From positions 1 to 19,250 of the forward strand of contig CALADQ010000001.1 of the NCBI GenBank assembly GCA_937890765.1: a DNA stretch of 19,250 bases, written 5' to 3'. This DNA is from an uncultured Candidatus Neoarthromitus sp. (GTDB lineage Bacteria; Bacillota; Clostridia; Clostridiales; Clostridiaceae). The notes beneath the pieces are model-generated. The model worked only from the letters and a program-made list of their open reading frames with translations, was not told the DNA's origin and did not search any database. Within the stretch, counting starts at the first letter, position 1. The number at the start of each line of letters is the position of its first letter. Shown in pieces: positions 1 to 6,033 of the stretch. Position numbers and translations under genes: made by a program.

Positions 1-71
1 AAAAAGGCTAAAATTTAAAAAAATTTTTTTAAAAAATGAAAAAGCACCAACCTTTTGGGTTGGTGCGATAT
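1..71. repeat. Direct repeat copy 1, containing a terminator (may continue left of the window)
   Basis: Bases 1-55 are identical to 690-744. After a one-base gap and two substitutions the match runs on to about 71/759. The repeat holds a hairpin terminator read on the minus strand plus about 40 bp beyond it. Copy 1 begins at the window edge, so its true left limit is unknown. The two copies enclose the Ser/Lys-rich gene and its upstream region. Confidence 0.9.
44..66 (-). terminator. Intrinsic terminator of the Ser/Lys-rich gene
   Basis: GCACCAACC (44-52) pairs perfectly with GGTTGGTGC (58-66) around a 5-nt loop. On the minus strand the stem is followed by a T-rich run (complement of the A-rich bases 31-43). 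It sits 17 bp past the stop codon of the gene ending at 83. Confidence 0.85.
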
Positions 72-82
72 AACAAAAAGAA

Positions 83-592
83 TTATTTATTAGTAGAAAC
101 GCTAACAACAACTTTGTTAGTTTTTTGAGCGCCGTTAGATCTTGAAGCATTTTCTTTATTCTTCTGAGCTTTTGATTTAGATTTTTTAGCACTAACAGAA
201 GAGTGACTAGTCTTTTTGCTGTTTTCTTGCTTTTTCTCAGAAGAAGTACCAGCGTTTCTTCTTCCTGAAGAAGTAGACTGTTCAGTTTTCTTTTCAGTTT
301 CTTGAGAAGCTATTTTACCAGAAACTTTTCTGCTACCAGCACTTCTAGAAGAAGATCTGCTACCGCTAGTAGAAGTAGAAGATGCATTAGAAGAAGGACG
401 TCTAGTACCAGTAGAAGAGGATTCAGTAGTAGTAGACTGAGAAGAAGATGAAGAAGGACCTCTACCTCTAGCTTGAGCTTCTTGTCCATTAGTCATGCCG
501 GCACCAATACCAGCAACGACACCAAGAGCGGCACCAAGAGCGACAGCTTTTTTAGCGATATCTTTTTTACTATTCTTTTTTGAATTACTCAT
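83..592 (-). CDS. Exported or membrane-anchored Ser/Lys-rich low-complexity protein
   Basis: I do not recognise this 169-residue protein. Residues 1-15 are Lys-rich, residues 16-33 form a small Ala/Gly/Val hydrophobic segment, and an AQA at 39-41 could be a signal peptidase I site, so it is probably secreted or anchored by its N-terminus. The rest (42-169) is almost all Ser, Thr, Lys, Arg, Gly, Asn, Gln and Glu, strongly basic, with no Phe, Tyr, Trp or Cys anywhere; it should be disordered. The end (about 120-150) is Ser/Lys/Ala-rich, somewhat like a histone H1 tail. The start is supported by AAGGAGG about 11 nt upstream of the ATG. Base composition is unlike the neighbourhood: I count about 42% G+C over 361-480, against a visibly AT-rich background. 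It lies between two copies of a terminator repeat. Function unknown; binding of polyanions or a cell-wall role would be guesses. Confidence 0.75.
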   Translation of the reverse strand: MSNSKKNSKKDIAKKAVALGAALGVVAGIGAGMTNGQEAQARGRGPSSSSSQSTTTESSSTGTRRPSSNASSTSTSGSRSSSRSAGSRKVSGKIASQETEKKTEQSTSSGRRNAGTSSEKKQENSKKTSHSSVSAKKSKSKAQKNKENASRSNGAQKTNKVVVSVSTNK

Positions 593-689
593 AAGTAAAA
601 AAACCTCCTTGAATACAACACATAATCCATGTAAAAATTAAAAATCGATTATGATATAAATTTCGAATAAAAGATAAAAAACTTTACTG

Positions 690-759
690 AAAAAGGCTAA
701 AATTTAAAAAAATTTTTTTAAAAAATGAAAAAGCACCAACCTTTGAGTTGGTGCAATAT
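690..759. repeat. Direct repeat copy 2, containing a terminator
   Basis: Bases 690-744 are identical to 1-55, with near-identity on to 759. This copy lies upstream of the Ser/Lys-rich gene and downstream of the 428-residue protein gene, in a 286-bp stretch without a convincing gene. Confidence 0.9.
733..754 (-). terminator. Second copy of the GCACCAAC hairpin terminator
   Basis: GCACCAAC (733-740) pairs with GTTGGTGC (747-754) around a 6-nt loop, followed on the minus strand by the same T-rich tail as copy 1. No complete gene ends directly before it: the gene ending at 879 already has its own terminator at 837-871. It is either a back-up terminator or the relic of a duplicated gene. Confidence 0.75.
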
Positions 760-836
760 GAAATAAAATTATCATTCAGAGATTGGTTCTAAACAAACAT
801 AAAAATAATTTTAAGTAAAAATATAACTTAAAATTT

Positions 837-871
837 AAAAAGAGTATTGTTTTAAAAACAATACTCTTTTT
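837..871 (-). terminator. Perfect 17-bp inverted-repeat terminator, likely bidirectional
   Basis: Bases 837-853 are the exact reverse complement of 855-871, with A854 at the centre. The core is AGAGTATTG / CAATACTCT with A runs on the outer left and T runs on the outer right, so a U-tract follows the stem in either direction. It lies 7 bp past the stop codon of the gene ending at 879. Confidence 0.9.
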
Positions 872-878
872 GATAAAA

Positions 879-2165
879 TTAGTTAGCTTTTGAATCTACG
901 AATAAGTTACCATCGGCTGAATGAGAAACCATAGTTGAATAAGCTGGTGGTGAAGAAGGTACAGGTTTTAGAGCAGGAGGTGTTACTTTATTATCTGGAT
1001 CGTTTTTGCTTTGTTCGTTATTATTCAATCCTAAACCAAGTCCAAGACCAAGTCCTAGTGTTGCTAAAGCTGCCATACTTACACCAGTACCCATCAGTAT
1101 TTTCTTCTTATTAAGCTTTGTACCTTCTTTAAGATCTATTAATAGACCTGGAATAGTGTCTCTAACACCTTCAGGGTCATTAATCATGTTAGGTTTACTA
1201 GAACCATTCGCATTTGCATTTGATGGTTTAGGTATAGTAGTATCTTGATAAATGCTTGATACACTATCTGCACTATCATCATTAGCCATATTACCAGAAT
1301 TTAATGGTCTAGGTCTAATAGAACCTTGATGACTGCTTGATGCTTGTGATGAACTGTCATCTAGAACTTCTATGTCTAAAGTACCAGTGAAAACAGATCC
1401 ATTTTTATTACCTGCTGAAAGTTTATTTGTTGTGTTGACATTATCACTATCTATATTAGTTTGAGTAGATTTATCTGATGATGTAATGAGGTTATTTCTA
1501 TCACTTGCTCCAGTAGAAGTTGATGTAGACGTAGATGTTACTTTCCCAACGGTACCTTTTCCACCAGAGGTACTAGTAGACGGTTTATTATTTTGATTTG
1601 GAAGATTTTCTTGCATAAACTGTCCTAAAGCTATAGGTGGATTATTTCCTGAAGTGGAACCTACCCTATTAGGAGCATTAACTCTACCACCTAGTGAGCT
1701 TGAAGAGGAAGCAGTAGAACCCACTCTACTAGGAGCATTAACTTTACCGCCTGTTGAACCTGAAGTGGAAGTAATAGAACCTACTCTACTAGGAGCATTA
1801 ACTCTGCCACCTATTGAATTTGAAGCAGAAGTAGTAGTACCCACTTTATTAGCAGAACCTATTCCACTTGTAAACTGAACACCAGGAATAAATTTACTAG
1901 CATTAACAGAGGGACGCATTGTAGGTTTAGAAAGATTTATACCAACTCCCGTATTACCACTATAAGACCCAATCATTGGCCTCTGTCCATTCGATCCATA
2001 AAATGTTTTTCCAACTTGAGGAGTTGCACTAACTTGGTACAAATTATTAAATGTGAGTGTGACAAACAAACTTGATAGTGATGCAAGAGATATTGCTTTC
2101 AAACATGATTTCTTACCAAAATAATTATCATCGTTATTTGGTAGATTATTTTTAAATTTACTCAT
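879..2165 (-). CDS. Exported low-complexity repeat protein with C-terminal hydrophobic segment
   Basis: Unrecognised 428-residue protein. Residues 1-48 look like a signal peptide: a charged start, a hydrophobic core around 25-42, and VSA at 45-47. The body is rich in Ser, Thr, Gly and Asn, with a 20-residue tandem repeat (consensus GG-R/K-VNAPSRVGS plus a Ser/Thr/Gly spacer; three units and flanking partial units). DKSTQT occurs at 231-236 and is shared with the protein starting at 18293. Near the end come three lysines (353-355), a 25-residue hydrophobic stretch ending in alternating Gly-Leu (356-380), and a 48-residue Pro/Ser-rich tail containing PPAY at 406-409. There is no LPXTG sorting signal. 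The start ATG has GGAG about 10 nt upstream; an out-of-frame ATG 7 nt earlier opens only a four-codon ORF (2158-2172) overlapping the start. Probably a secreted, surface or membrane-inserted protein; function unknown. Confidence 0.8.
   Translation of the reverse strand: MSKFKNNLPNNDDNYFGKKSCLKAISLASLSSLFVTLTFNNLYQVSATPQVGKTFYGSNGQRPMIGSYSGNTGVGINLSKPTMRPSVNASKFIPGVQFTSGIGSANKVGTTTSASNSIGGRVNAPSRVGSITSTSGSTGGKVNAPSRVGSTASSSSSLGGRVNAPNRVGSTSGNNPPIALGQFMQENLPNQNNKPSTSTSGGKGTVGKVTSTSTSTSTGASDRNNLITSSDKSTQTNIDSDNVNTTNKLSAGNKNGSVFTGTLDIEVLDDSSSQASSSHQGSIRPRPLNSGNMANDDSADSVSSIYQDTTIPKPSNANANGSSKPNMINDPEGVRDTIPGLLIDLKEGTKLNKKKILMGTGVSMAALATLGLGLGLGLGLNNNEQSKNDPDNKVTPPALKPVPSSPPAYSTMVSHSADGNLFVDSKAN
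1660..1839 (-). repeat. 60-bp tandem repeats coding for 20-residue units
   Basis: Three consecutive 60-bp units (1660-1719, 1720-1779, 1780-1839) align without gaps, and a degenerate partial fourth follows from 1840. The segment GGAGCATTAACT is identical in all three. The conserved part codes for VNAPSRVGS or a near variant, while the Ser/Thr/Gly spacer varies. The period is a whole number of codons, so copy-number change would keep the reading frame of the surrounding gene. Confidence 0.95.
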
Positions 2166-2283
2166 ATTTCATTTTCTCCTATAAGAGTGATAAAACTAAC
2201 AATTTAAGACAAGACAATTACTTACTATAAATTGTTTATCGTACAAATAGGGTTAAACTTAACATGAATATTAAAAAACAAAG

Positions 2284-2313
2284 AGAGTTCACTGACGAAA
2301 ATCAATGAACTCT
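2284..2313 (-). terminator. Terminator of the rubrerythrin gene
   Basis: AGAGTTCA (2284-2291) pairs with TGAACTCT (2306-2313); after one mismatch TGA/TCA extends the stem, leaving a 6-nt loop. On the minus strand a T-rich run follows (complement of 2272-2282). Confidence 0.8.
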
Positions 2314-2319
2314 AAATCA

Positions 2320-2859
2320 TTATCCAAAATATCTATCAAGAAGACCTTTAAATGCCTTTCCATGTCTAGCTTCATCTTTACACATTTCGTGAACTGTGTC
2401 GTGAATAGCATCGAGATTTAATTGCTTCGCTAATGTTGCAAGATCTTTTTTACCTTGACAAGCTCCTTGCTCAGCTAAAACTCTTTTTTCTAAATTTACT
2501 TTTGTGTTACTCTCAACAACTTCACCCAAAAGTTCTGCAAATCTTGAAGCATGTTCAGCTTCTTCGAAAGCTATTCTTTTATAAGCTTCAGCTATTTCTG
2601 GGTAACCTTCTCTGTCTGCTTGTCTTGACATTGCCAAATACATGCCAACTTCTGTACACTCAGCTTCAAAATTCATTTTTAAACCATCTAAAATTCTTTG
2701 GTCAACTCCTTGAGCAACTCCTATAACGTGCTCATCAGCCCAAGATAATTCTCCAGACTGCTCAACAAACTTAGATGCAGGAGCTTTACAAGTAGGGCAA
2801 ACCTCAGGAATTGAACCTTCAGCAATATACCCACAAACACTACAAATATATTTTTTCAT
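2320..2859 (-). CDS. Reverse-type rubrerythrin (N-terminal rubredoxin domain)
   Basis: A 179-residue cytoplasmic non-heme iron protein for removal of hydrogen peroxide and oxygen in anaerobes. The rubredoxin-like Fe(Cys)4 site is at the N-terminus (C6, C9, C21, C24), and the ferritin-like diiron four-helix domain follows (about 45-179). Recognisable diiron segments are FEEAEH and KDEARH. This order is the reverse of classical rubrerythrin and matches the 'reverse rubrerythrins' known from clostridia, which take electrons from NADH or rubredoxin reductases. I chose the ATG at 2857-2859 because GGAGG lies 5 nt before it and the protein then begins MKKYICSVCGY; the frame stays open eight codons further up without a useful ribosome binding site. 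A consensus promoter lies upstream and a terminator follows, so it appears monocistronic. I see no obvious PerR-type operator. Confidence 0.93.
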   Translation of the reverse strand: MKKYICSVCGYIAEGSIPEVCPTCKAPASKFVEQSGELSWADEHVIGVAQGVDQRILDGLKMNFEAECTEVGMYLAMSRQADREGYPEIAEAYKRIAFEEAEHASRFAELLGEVVESNTKVNLEKRVLAEQGACQGKKDLATLAKQLNLDAIHDTVHEMCKDEARHGKAFKGLLDRYFG

Positions 2860-2902
2860 AACTACCTCCAAAACATAAAACAATTTTCAATTACTAATCA
2901 TT

Positions 2903-2931
2903 ATTATATAGTAAATATTATCATAATTCAA
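2903..2931 (-). promoter_or_regulatory. Sigma-70-type promoter of the rubrerythrin gene
   Basis: On the minus strand, TTGAAT (2926-2931) and TATAAT (2903-2908) are separated by exactly 17 bp, about 45 bp before the start codon. Confidence 0.75.
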
Positions 2932-3002
2932 TATCCTAAATTTCAAAAAATATAATTTTAATAAAAAACTTATCAAATTATAATAATTTTGTAAATTATT
3001 TA

Positions 3003-3031
3003 TGGAAAAATTGAACTTAATGATATATAAT
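3003..3031 (+). promoter_or_regulatory. Possible promoter of the DUF4214 protein gene
   Basis: TATAAT at 3026-3031 is a perfect -10. The -35 at a 17-bp spacing is only TGGAAA (3003-3008). The start codon is 35 bp downstream. Confidence 0.45.
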
Positions 3032-3066
3032 TGTAATTGAGTTTTGAGAAATGGAGGGGGTAAAAG

Positions 3067-4149
3067 ATGAGGATTAACAGAACTATATTTTTTGTGTTTA
3101 TTTTTTGTTGTTTGTTTGCTTTTCTTATTTTTTCAAAGGTAAATGTAATAGCCCCTAGTGCTAATCAAAGGATAAATGTAGATGTTGAGTTTTCTGAAAA
3201 AATGTCTGGTGGAAACAAATTTATATTTGACGTATACGTTCAAGAAAAATTTGATGGAACGATTAAAGAATTTTTTATTGAAGAAGGTCAAAAGATAATT
3301 CCAGTTTCTACATATGAGGTTTCAAAAAATAAATATGCGATAGTTGTTAATCATAATAAAAAAGATTTTTCGATTAGTAATGTAAAACTTGGAGTTGTGA
3401 TAGTTAAAAATAGAGTTGAAGAAGTCATTAAAGATATTGCCGTATTAAATGGAAAAAATTCAGAATTTAAAAGTGGACAAGTTTTAGATTCTCCTATGTT
3501 ATTGTATCACGATCAAGATAAAATAATGGTGGCAATTCAAATAGACGACCCATGGGACATGCTTAAAAATGTAAAAGCCGTTGTAGTTTATCCAGAACTG
3601 ATTAAAGATTTTGAAGTTAGTTTTGAGAAAAAATATATAACAGTTGGTGGACAATTTAAACAATTTGTTTATGTAACGCTTAAAGGTTTCAAAGACAATC
3701 AAGTTTTAAAATTTAATATAAAGTTGTTATTTCAACGTGGATTAAAAGATGTTTCTTTAACAGGAGTTAATAAGGTTTTCTTTTACAATTTTGACATAAG
3801 TGAGATAGTTAAAAATTTAGTGAAGCATGTATTTTTGTCTTTGGTAAAAAGAAATCCGAGTGAATCCGAAATTTCAAAATATTCCAAGCTTTTGTTGTCA
3901 AAGTCGATGACCGTTTCAGGATTTATCACAAACATAGTTAACAGTAATGAGTTTAAAAATATTCAAATGGATGATGGTGAATTTTTAAATAGAATTTATG
4001 GTGCTGTTTTAAATCGTGAACCTGATAACGATGGAAAAGCTCATTGGATTGGAGAAATTAAAAAATCATCTCGCGTTAGTGTTTTGAAACAGTTAGTTAA
4101 AAATGATGAATATGTTAGAACGATTAAAGAATTGGATTTGAGTGCGTAA
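3067..4149 (+). CDS. Exported protein with C-terminal DUF4214 domain
   Basis: A 360-residue protein with an N-terminal hydrophobic segment (about 7-24), either a signal peptide or an anchor. Residues about 35-240 are a beta-rich region I do not recognise. Residues about 245-352 match the DUF4214 pattern: two helical units, the second carrying the typical YGAVLNREPDNDGKAHWI stretch (311-328). DUF4214 domains occur in many extracellular and S-layer-like bacterial proteins and resemble phycobilisome-linker repeats; their function is poorly known. The start is clear: GGAGGGGG lies 6 nt before the ATG. The gene stands alone between a likely promoter and a strong terminator. A second DUF4214 protein lies at 10552-12018. 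Probably extracellular or wall-associated; ligand unknown. Confidence 0.8.
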   Translation: MRINRTIFFVFIFCCLFAFLIFSKVNVIAPSANQRINVDVEFSEKMSGGNKFIFDVYVQEKFDGTIKEFFIEEGQKIIPVSTYEVSKNKYAIVVNHNKKDFSISNVKLGVVIVKNRVEEVIKDIAVLNGKNSEFKSGQVLDSPMLLYHDQDKIMVAIQIDDPWDMLKNVKAVVVYPELIKDFEVSFEKKYITVGGQFKQFVYVTLKGFKDNQVLKFNIKLLFQRGLKDVSLTGVNKVFFYNFDISEIVKNLVKHVFLSLVKRNPSESEISKYSKLLLSKSMTVSGFITNIVNSNEFKNIQMDDGEFLNRIYGAVLNREPDNDGKAHWIGEIKKSSRVSVLKQLVKNDEYVRTIKELDLSA

Positions 4150-4157
4150 GTTAAAAG

Positions 4158-4191
4158 CTATGGTTTAAGTTTTTAAATCATAGTTTTTTTT
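4158..4191 (+). terminator. Intrinsic terminator after the DUF4214 gene
   Basis: An 11-bp stem (4158-4168 with 4173-4183, one G-U pair) with a 4-nt loop is followed by eight T, 8 bp past the stop codon. Confidence 0.9.
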
Positions 4192-4300
4192 GTGGTATAA
4201 AATTAAATAAAATTTAATATATGAAAATCTTATAAATTTAACGCATGTAATATGGAAAAAAATAACAAAAAAATGTATTATGGTTAAGTTAGGAGAAAGT

Positions 4301-5542
4301 ATGGAGAATTTAAAAATTAATTTTAAAGAATTTTATTTGAAGAATGGATTTAAAATTATTTTTGTTGAAAAGAAATGCAATTTTTTTAATTTGAGTTTCG
4401 GTGTTAAAGTAGGGAGTGCTTACGAAGATGACACTGAAAGAGGATTTAGTCATTTTGTTGAGCATATGTTGTTCAGATCAAATTTAAAATTTAGTGATAA
4501 TCAAGTTAATAAGATTATTGAATTTTTAGGTGGAGATTTTAATGCTTTTACTGATTATGGTTCAACGAATTTTACAGTGAATGGTTTAGGCGATGACATT
4601 GAGAAAGCTGTTGAACTTTTGTCAAACATGGTTATTCAACCAAAGTTTGATTCAAAAGAAATTGATATTGAAAGAGAAATTATTTTATCGGAAATAGATT
4701 CGTGCAATTCTAATTATGAAGATTATAGTTTTATAAAACTTAACCAAGAGGCATTTGAAAAATCCCATTTGAAATATGATGTTGCTGGAACTAAAGAGAT
4801 TATTAAAAGTTTGACTAGTCAAGATTTAATTAATTTTCATAAAAAATATTATGTTCCAAGCAATTGCTACATGGTTGTTATAGGTTGTTATGATGAGAAT
4901 TATATAGTTGGTCTGTTGGAAAAATATTTCAACTCCTGGCAAAACAAAGCAGTATCACACGATAATTTTATAATTGAAAGCAATATTCCTAAATGTATAG
5001 TTACGGATAAAAATGATTTAGAGCTTAGCACTGTTACATATTTGTTTACTTTCAAAGATTTGCGTCAGCATGAAAAAATATTTTTAAAGATAGCAGAATA
5101 TAAACTTGGGGGAAGTTCTAATTCTATTTTGTTTAAACGAGTTAGGGAAGAAGAGGGACTTGCCTATGATGTTTATACTCAATTGGAACTAAGCGATGAG
5201 TTTAAAGGAATGTATATTTTTTGTGCTACGAATGTCAATAATATAGATAAGGTTAAAAAAATTATTGAAGATTGCGTAGAAGATATAAAAAATTTTAAAA
5301 ATCATTTTGATGAGTATAATTTACAACTCATGAAAAAACTACAGTTAATATCTATTTACTCCACTTTGGATGACAACGAAAAACTTGGAATGTATATATT
5401 GGATAAAATGATTTCCAATAGAGAAATTGATACTTACTTAAAGGATTTGTTAATGATTGAAAATATTAATGCAGATGAGCTTGTTAATGTTTGCAAAAAA
5501 TATTTCAGTAATCCAACAATTCATGTTTTAAGAAGGAAGTAG
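4301..5542 (+). CDS. M16 family zinc metallopeptidase
   Basis: A 413-residue cytoplasmic peptidase of the M16 (pitrilysin / processing peptidase) family. The inverted zinc motif HFVEH gives H51, E54 (catalytic base) and H55. E131, 76 residues after the second His, is the expected third zinc ligand. The C-terminal half (about 165-400) is the second M16 domain, including the RVREEEGLAYDVYT segment typical of M16B subunits. The length fits a single-chain M16B enzyme, which would work as a dimer. I chose the ATG at 4301 because AGGAG lies 5 nt before it; an in-frame ATG at 4280 has no such site. There is no signal peptide. recX starts 2 nt after the stop, so the two are co-transcribed and probably translationally coupled. 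The substrate cannot be told from sequence; peptide turnover is the usual inference. Confidence 0.92.
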   Translation: MENLKINFKEFYLKNGFKIIFVEKKCNFFNLSFGVKVGSAYEDDTERGFSHFVEHMLFRSNLKFSDNQVNKIIEFLGGDFNAFTDYGSTNFTVNGLGDDIEKAVELLSNMVIQPKFDSKEIDIEREIILSEIDSCNSNYEDYSFIKLNQEAFEKSHLKYDVAGTKEIIKSLTSQDLINFHKKYYVPSNCYMVVIGCYDENYIVGLLEKYFNSWQNKAVSHDNFIIESNIPKCIVTDKNDLELSTVTYLFTFKDLRQHEKIFLKIAEYKLGGSSNSILFKRVREEEGLAYDVYTQLELSDEFKGMYIFCATNVNNIDKVKKIIEDCVEDIKNFKNHFDEYNLQLMKKLQLISIYSTLDDNEKLGMYILDKMISNREIDTYLKDLLMIENINADELVNVCKKYFSNPTIHVLRRK

Positions 5543-5544
5543 TT

Positions 5545-6000
5545 ATGAATAGAGATTTTATTGTGGCTAAAAATTTATCACTAAAATTATTAAATAGGTA
5601 TGATAAAACCAAAAAAGAAATGAAGAAATATCTTTCTGATAAATGTATAGAACCAAAAATTATAGACGAAGTTGTTGACTATTTGGTTGAATACAATTTA
5701 ATAAATGATGAAAGATATGCCAAAAATTACATAGACAGAAATATTTTAAAATATGGGGAGAAAAAGATATTTTTTGATTTAGTTTTAAAAGGCTTGGATG
5801 GAGAATTTTTAAAATCAGAGTTTCTTAAAATATCTGACGAACAAAAAATTGAAGCGGGGATTAGACTATGTCAAAAAAAATATGACTCAATTAAAAATAA
5901 GTTCGAAGGTTTTAAGATTAGGCATAAACTTTTTTGTCATTTAGTAAACAAAGGATATGATTATGACCTCGCAACAAAAATAATTGAGCAAGTTATTTAA
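5545..6000 (+). CDS. recX: Regulatory protein RecX
   Basis: A 151-residue all-helical protein of the RecX family, which binds RecA filaments and limits recombinase activity. The family signature LINDERYAKNYIDRNILK is followed by KYGEKKI and a second and third helical repeat. It is on the short side for the family. The start ATG follows the M16 peptidase stop by 2 nt, and its ribosome binding site (AAGGAAG) lies inside the end of that gene. recA is not in the window, so RecX here travels with a peptidase and a membrane protein rather than its partner. Confidence 0.87.
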   Translation: MNRDFIVAKNLSLKLLNRYDKTKKEMKKYLSDKCIEPKIIDEVVDYLVEYNLINDERYAKNYIDRNILKYGEKKIFFDLVLKGLDGEFLKSEFLKISDEQKIEAGIRLCQKKYDSIKNKFEGFKIRHKLFCHLVNKGYDYDLATKIIEQVI

Positions 6001-6033
6001 GGGTATTTAAAATGTTAAAAAGGGGATTATTGG

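Noticed and set aside
1..759. Insertion sequence or integrated element bounded by direct repeats
   Set aside because: The repeats contain a terminator rather than terminal inverted repeats, and the gene between them has no transposase or integrase features. Gene duplication explains it better.
1660..1839. CRISPR array
   Set aside because: The 60-bp units are contiguous, differ gradually, and lie in frame inside a coding region; there are no unique spacers and no cas genes.
1654..1878. Plus-strand open frame of 74 codons with a Leu/Pro-rich repeat
   Set aside because: It is the antisense of the 60-bp repeats in the minus-strand gene. The repeat period keeps it open; there is no ribosome binding site of its own.
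2158..2172. Four-codon upstream ORF overlapping the start of the 428-residue protein gene
   Set aside because: It could couple translation, but the spacing to GGAG is too short and so short an ORF arises easily by chance; noted only in the gene entry.
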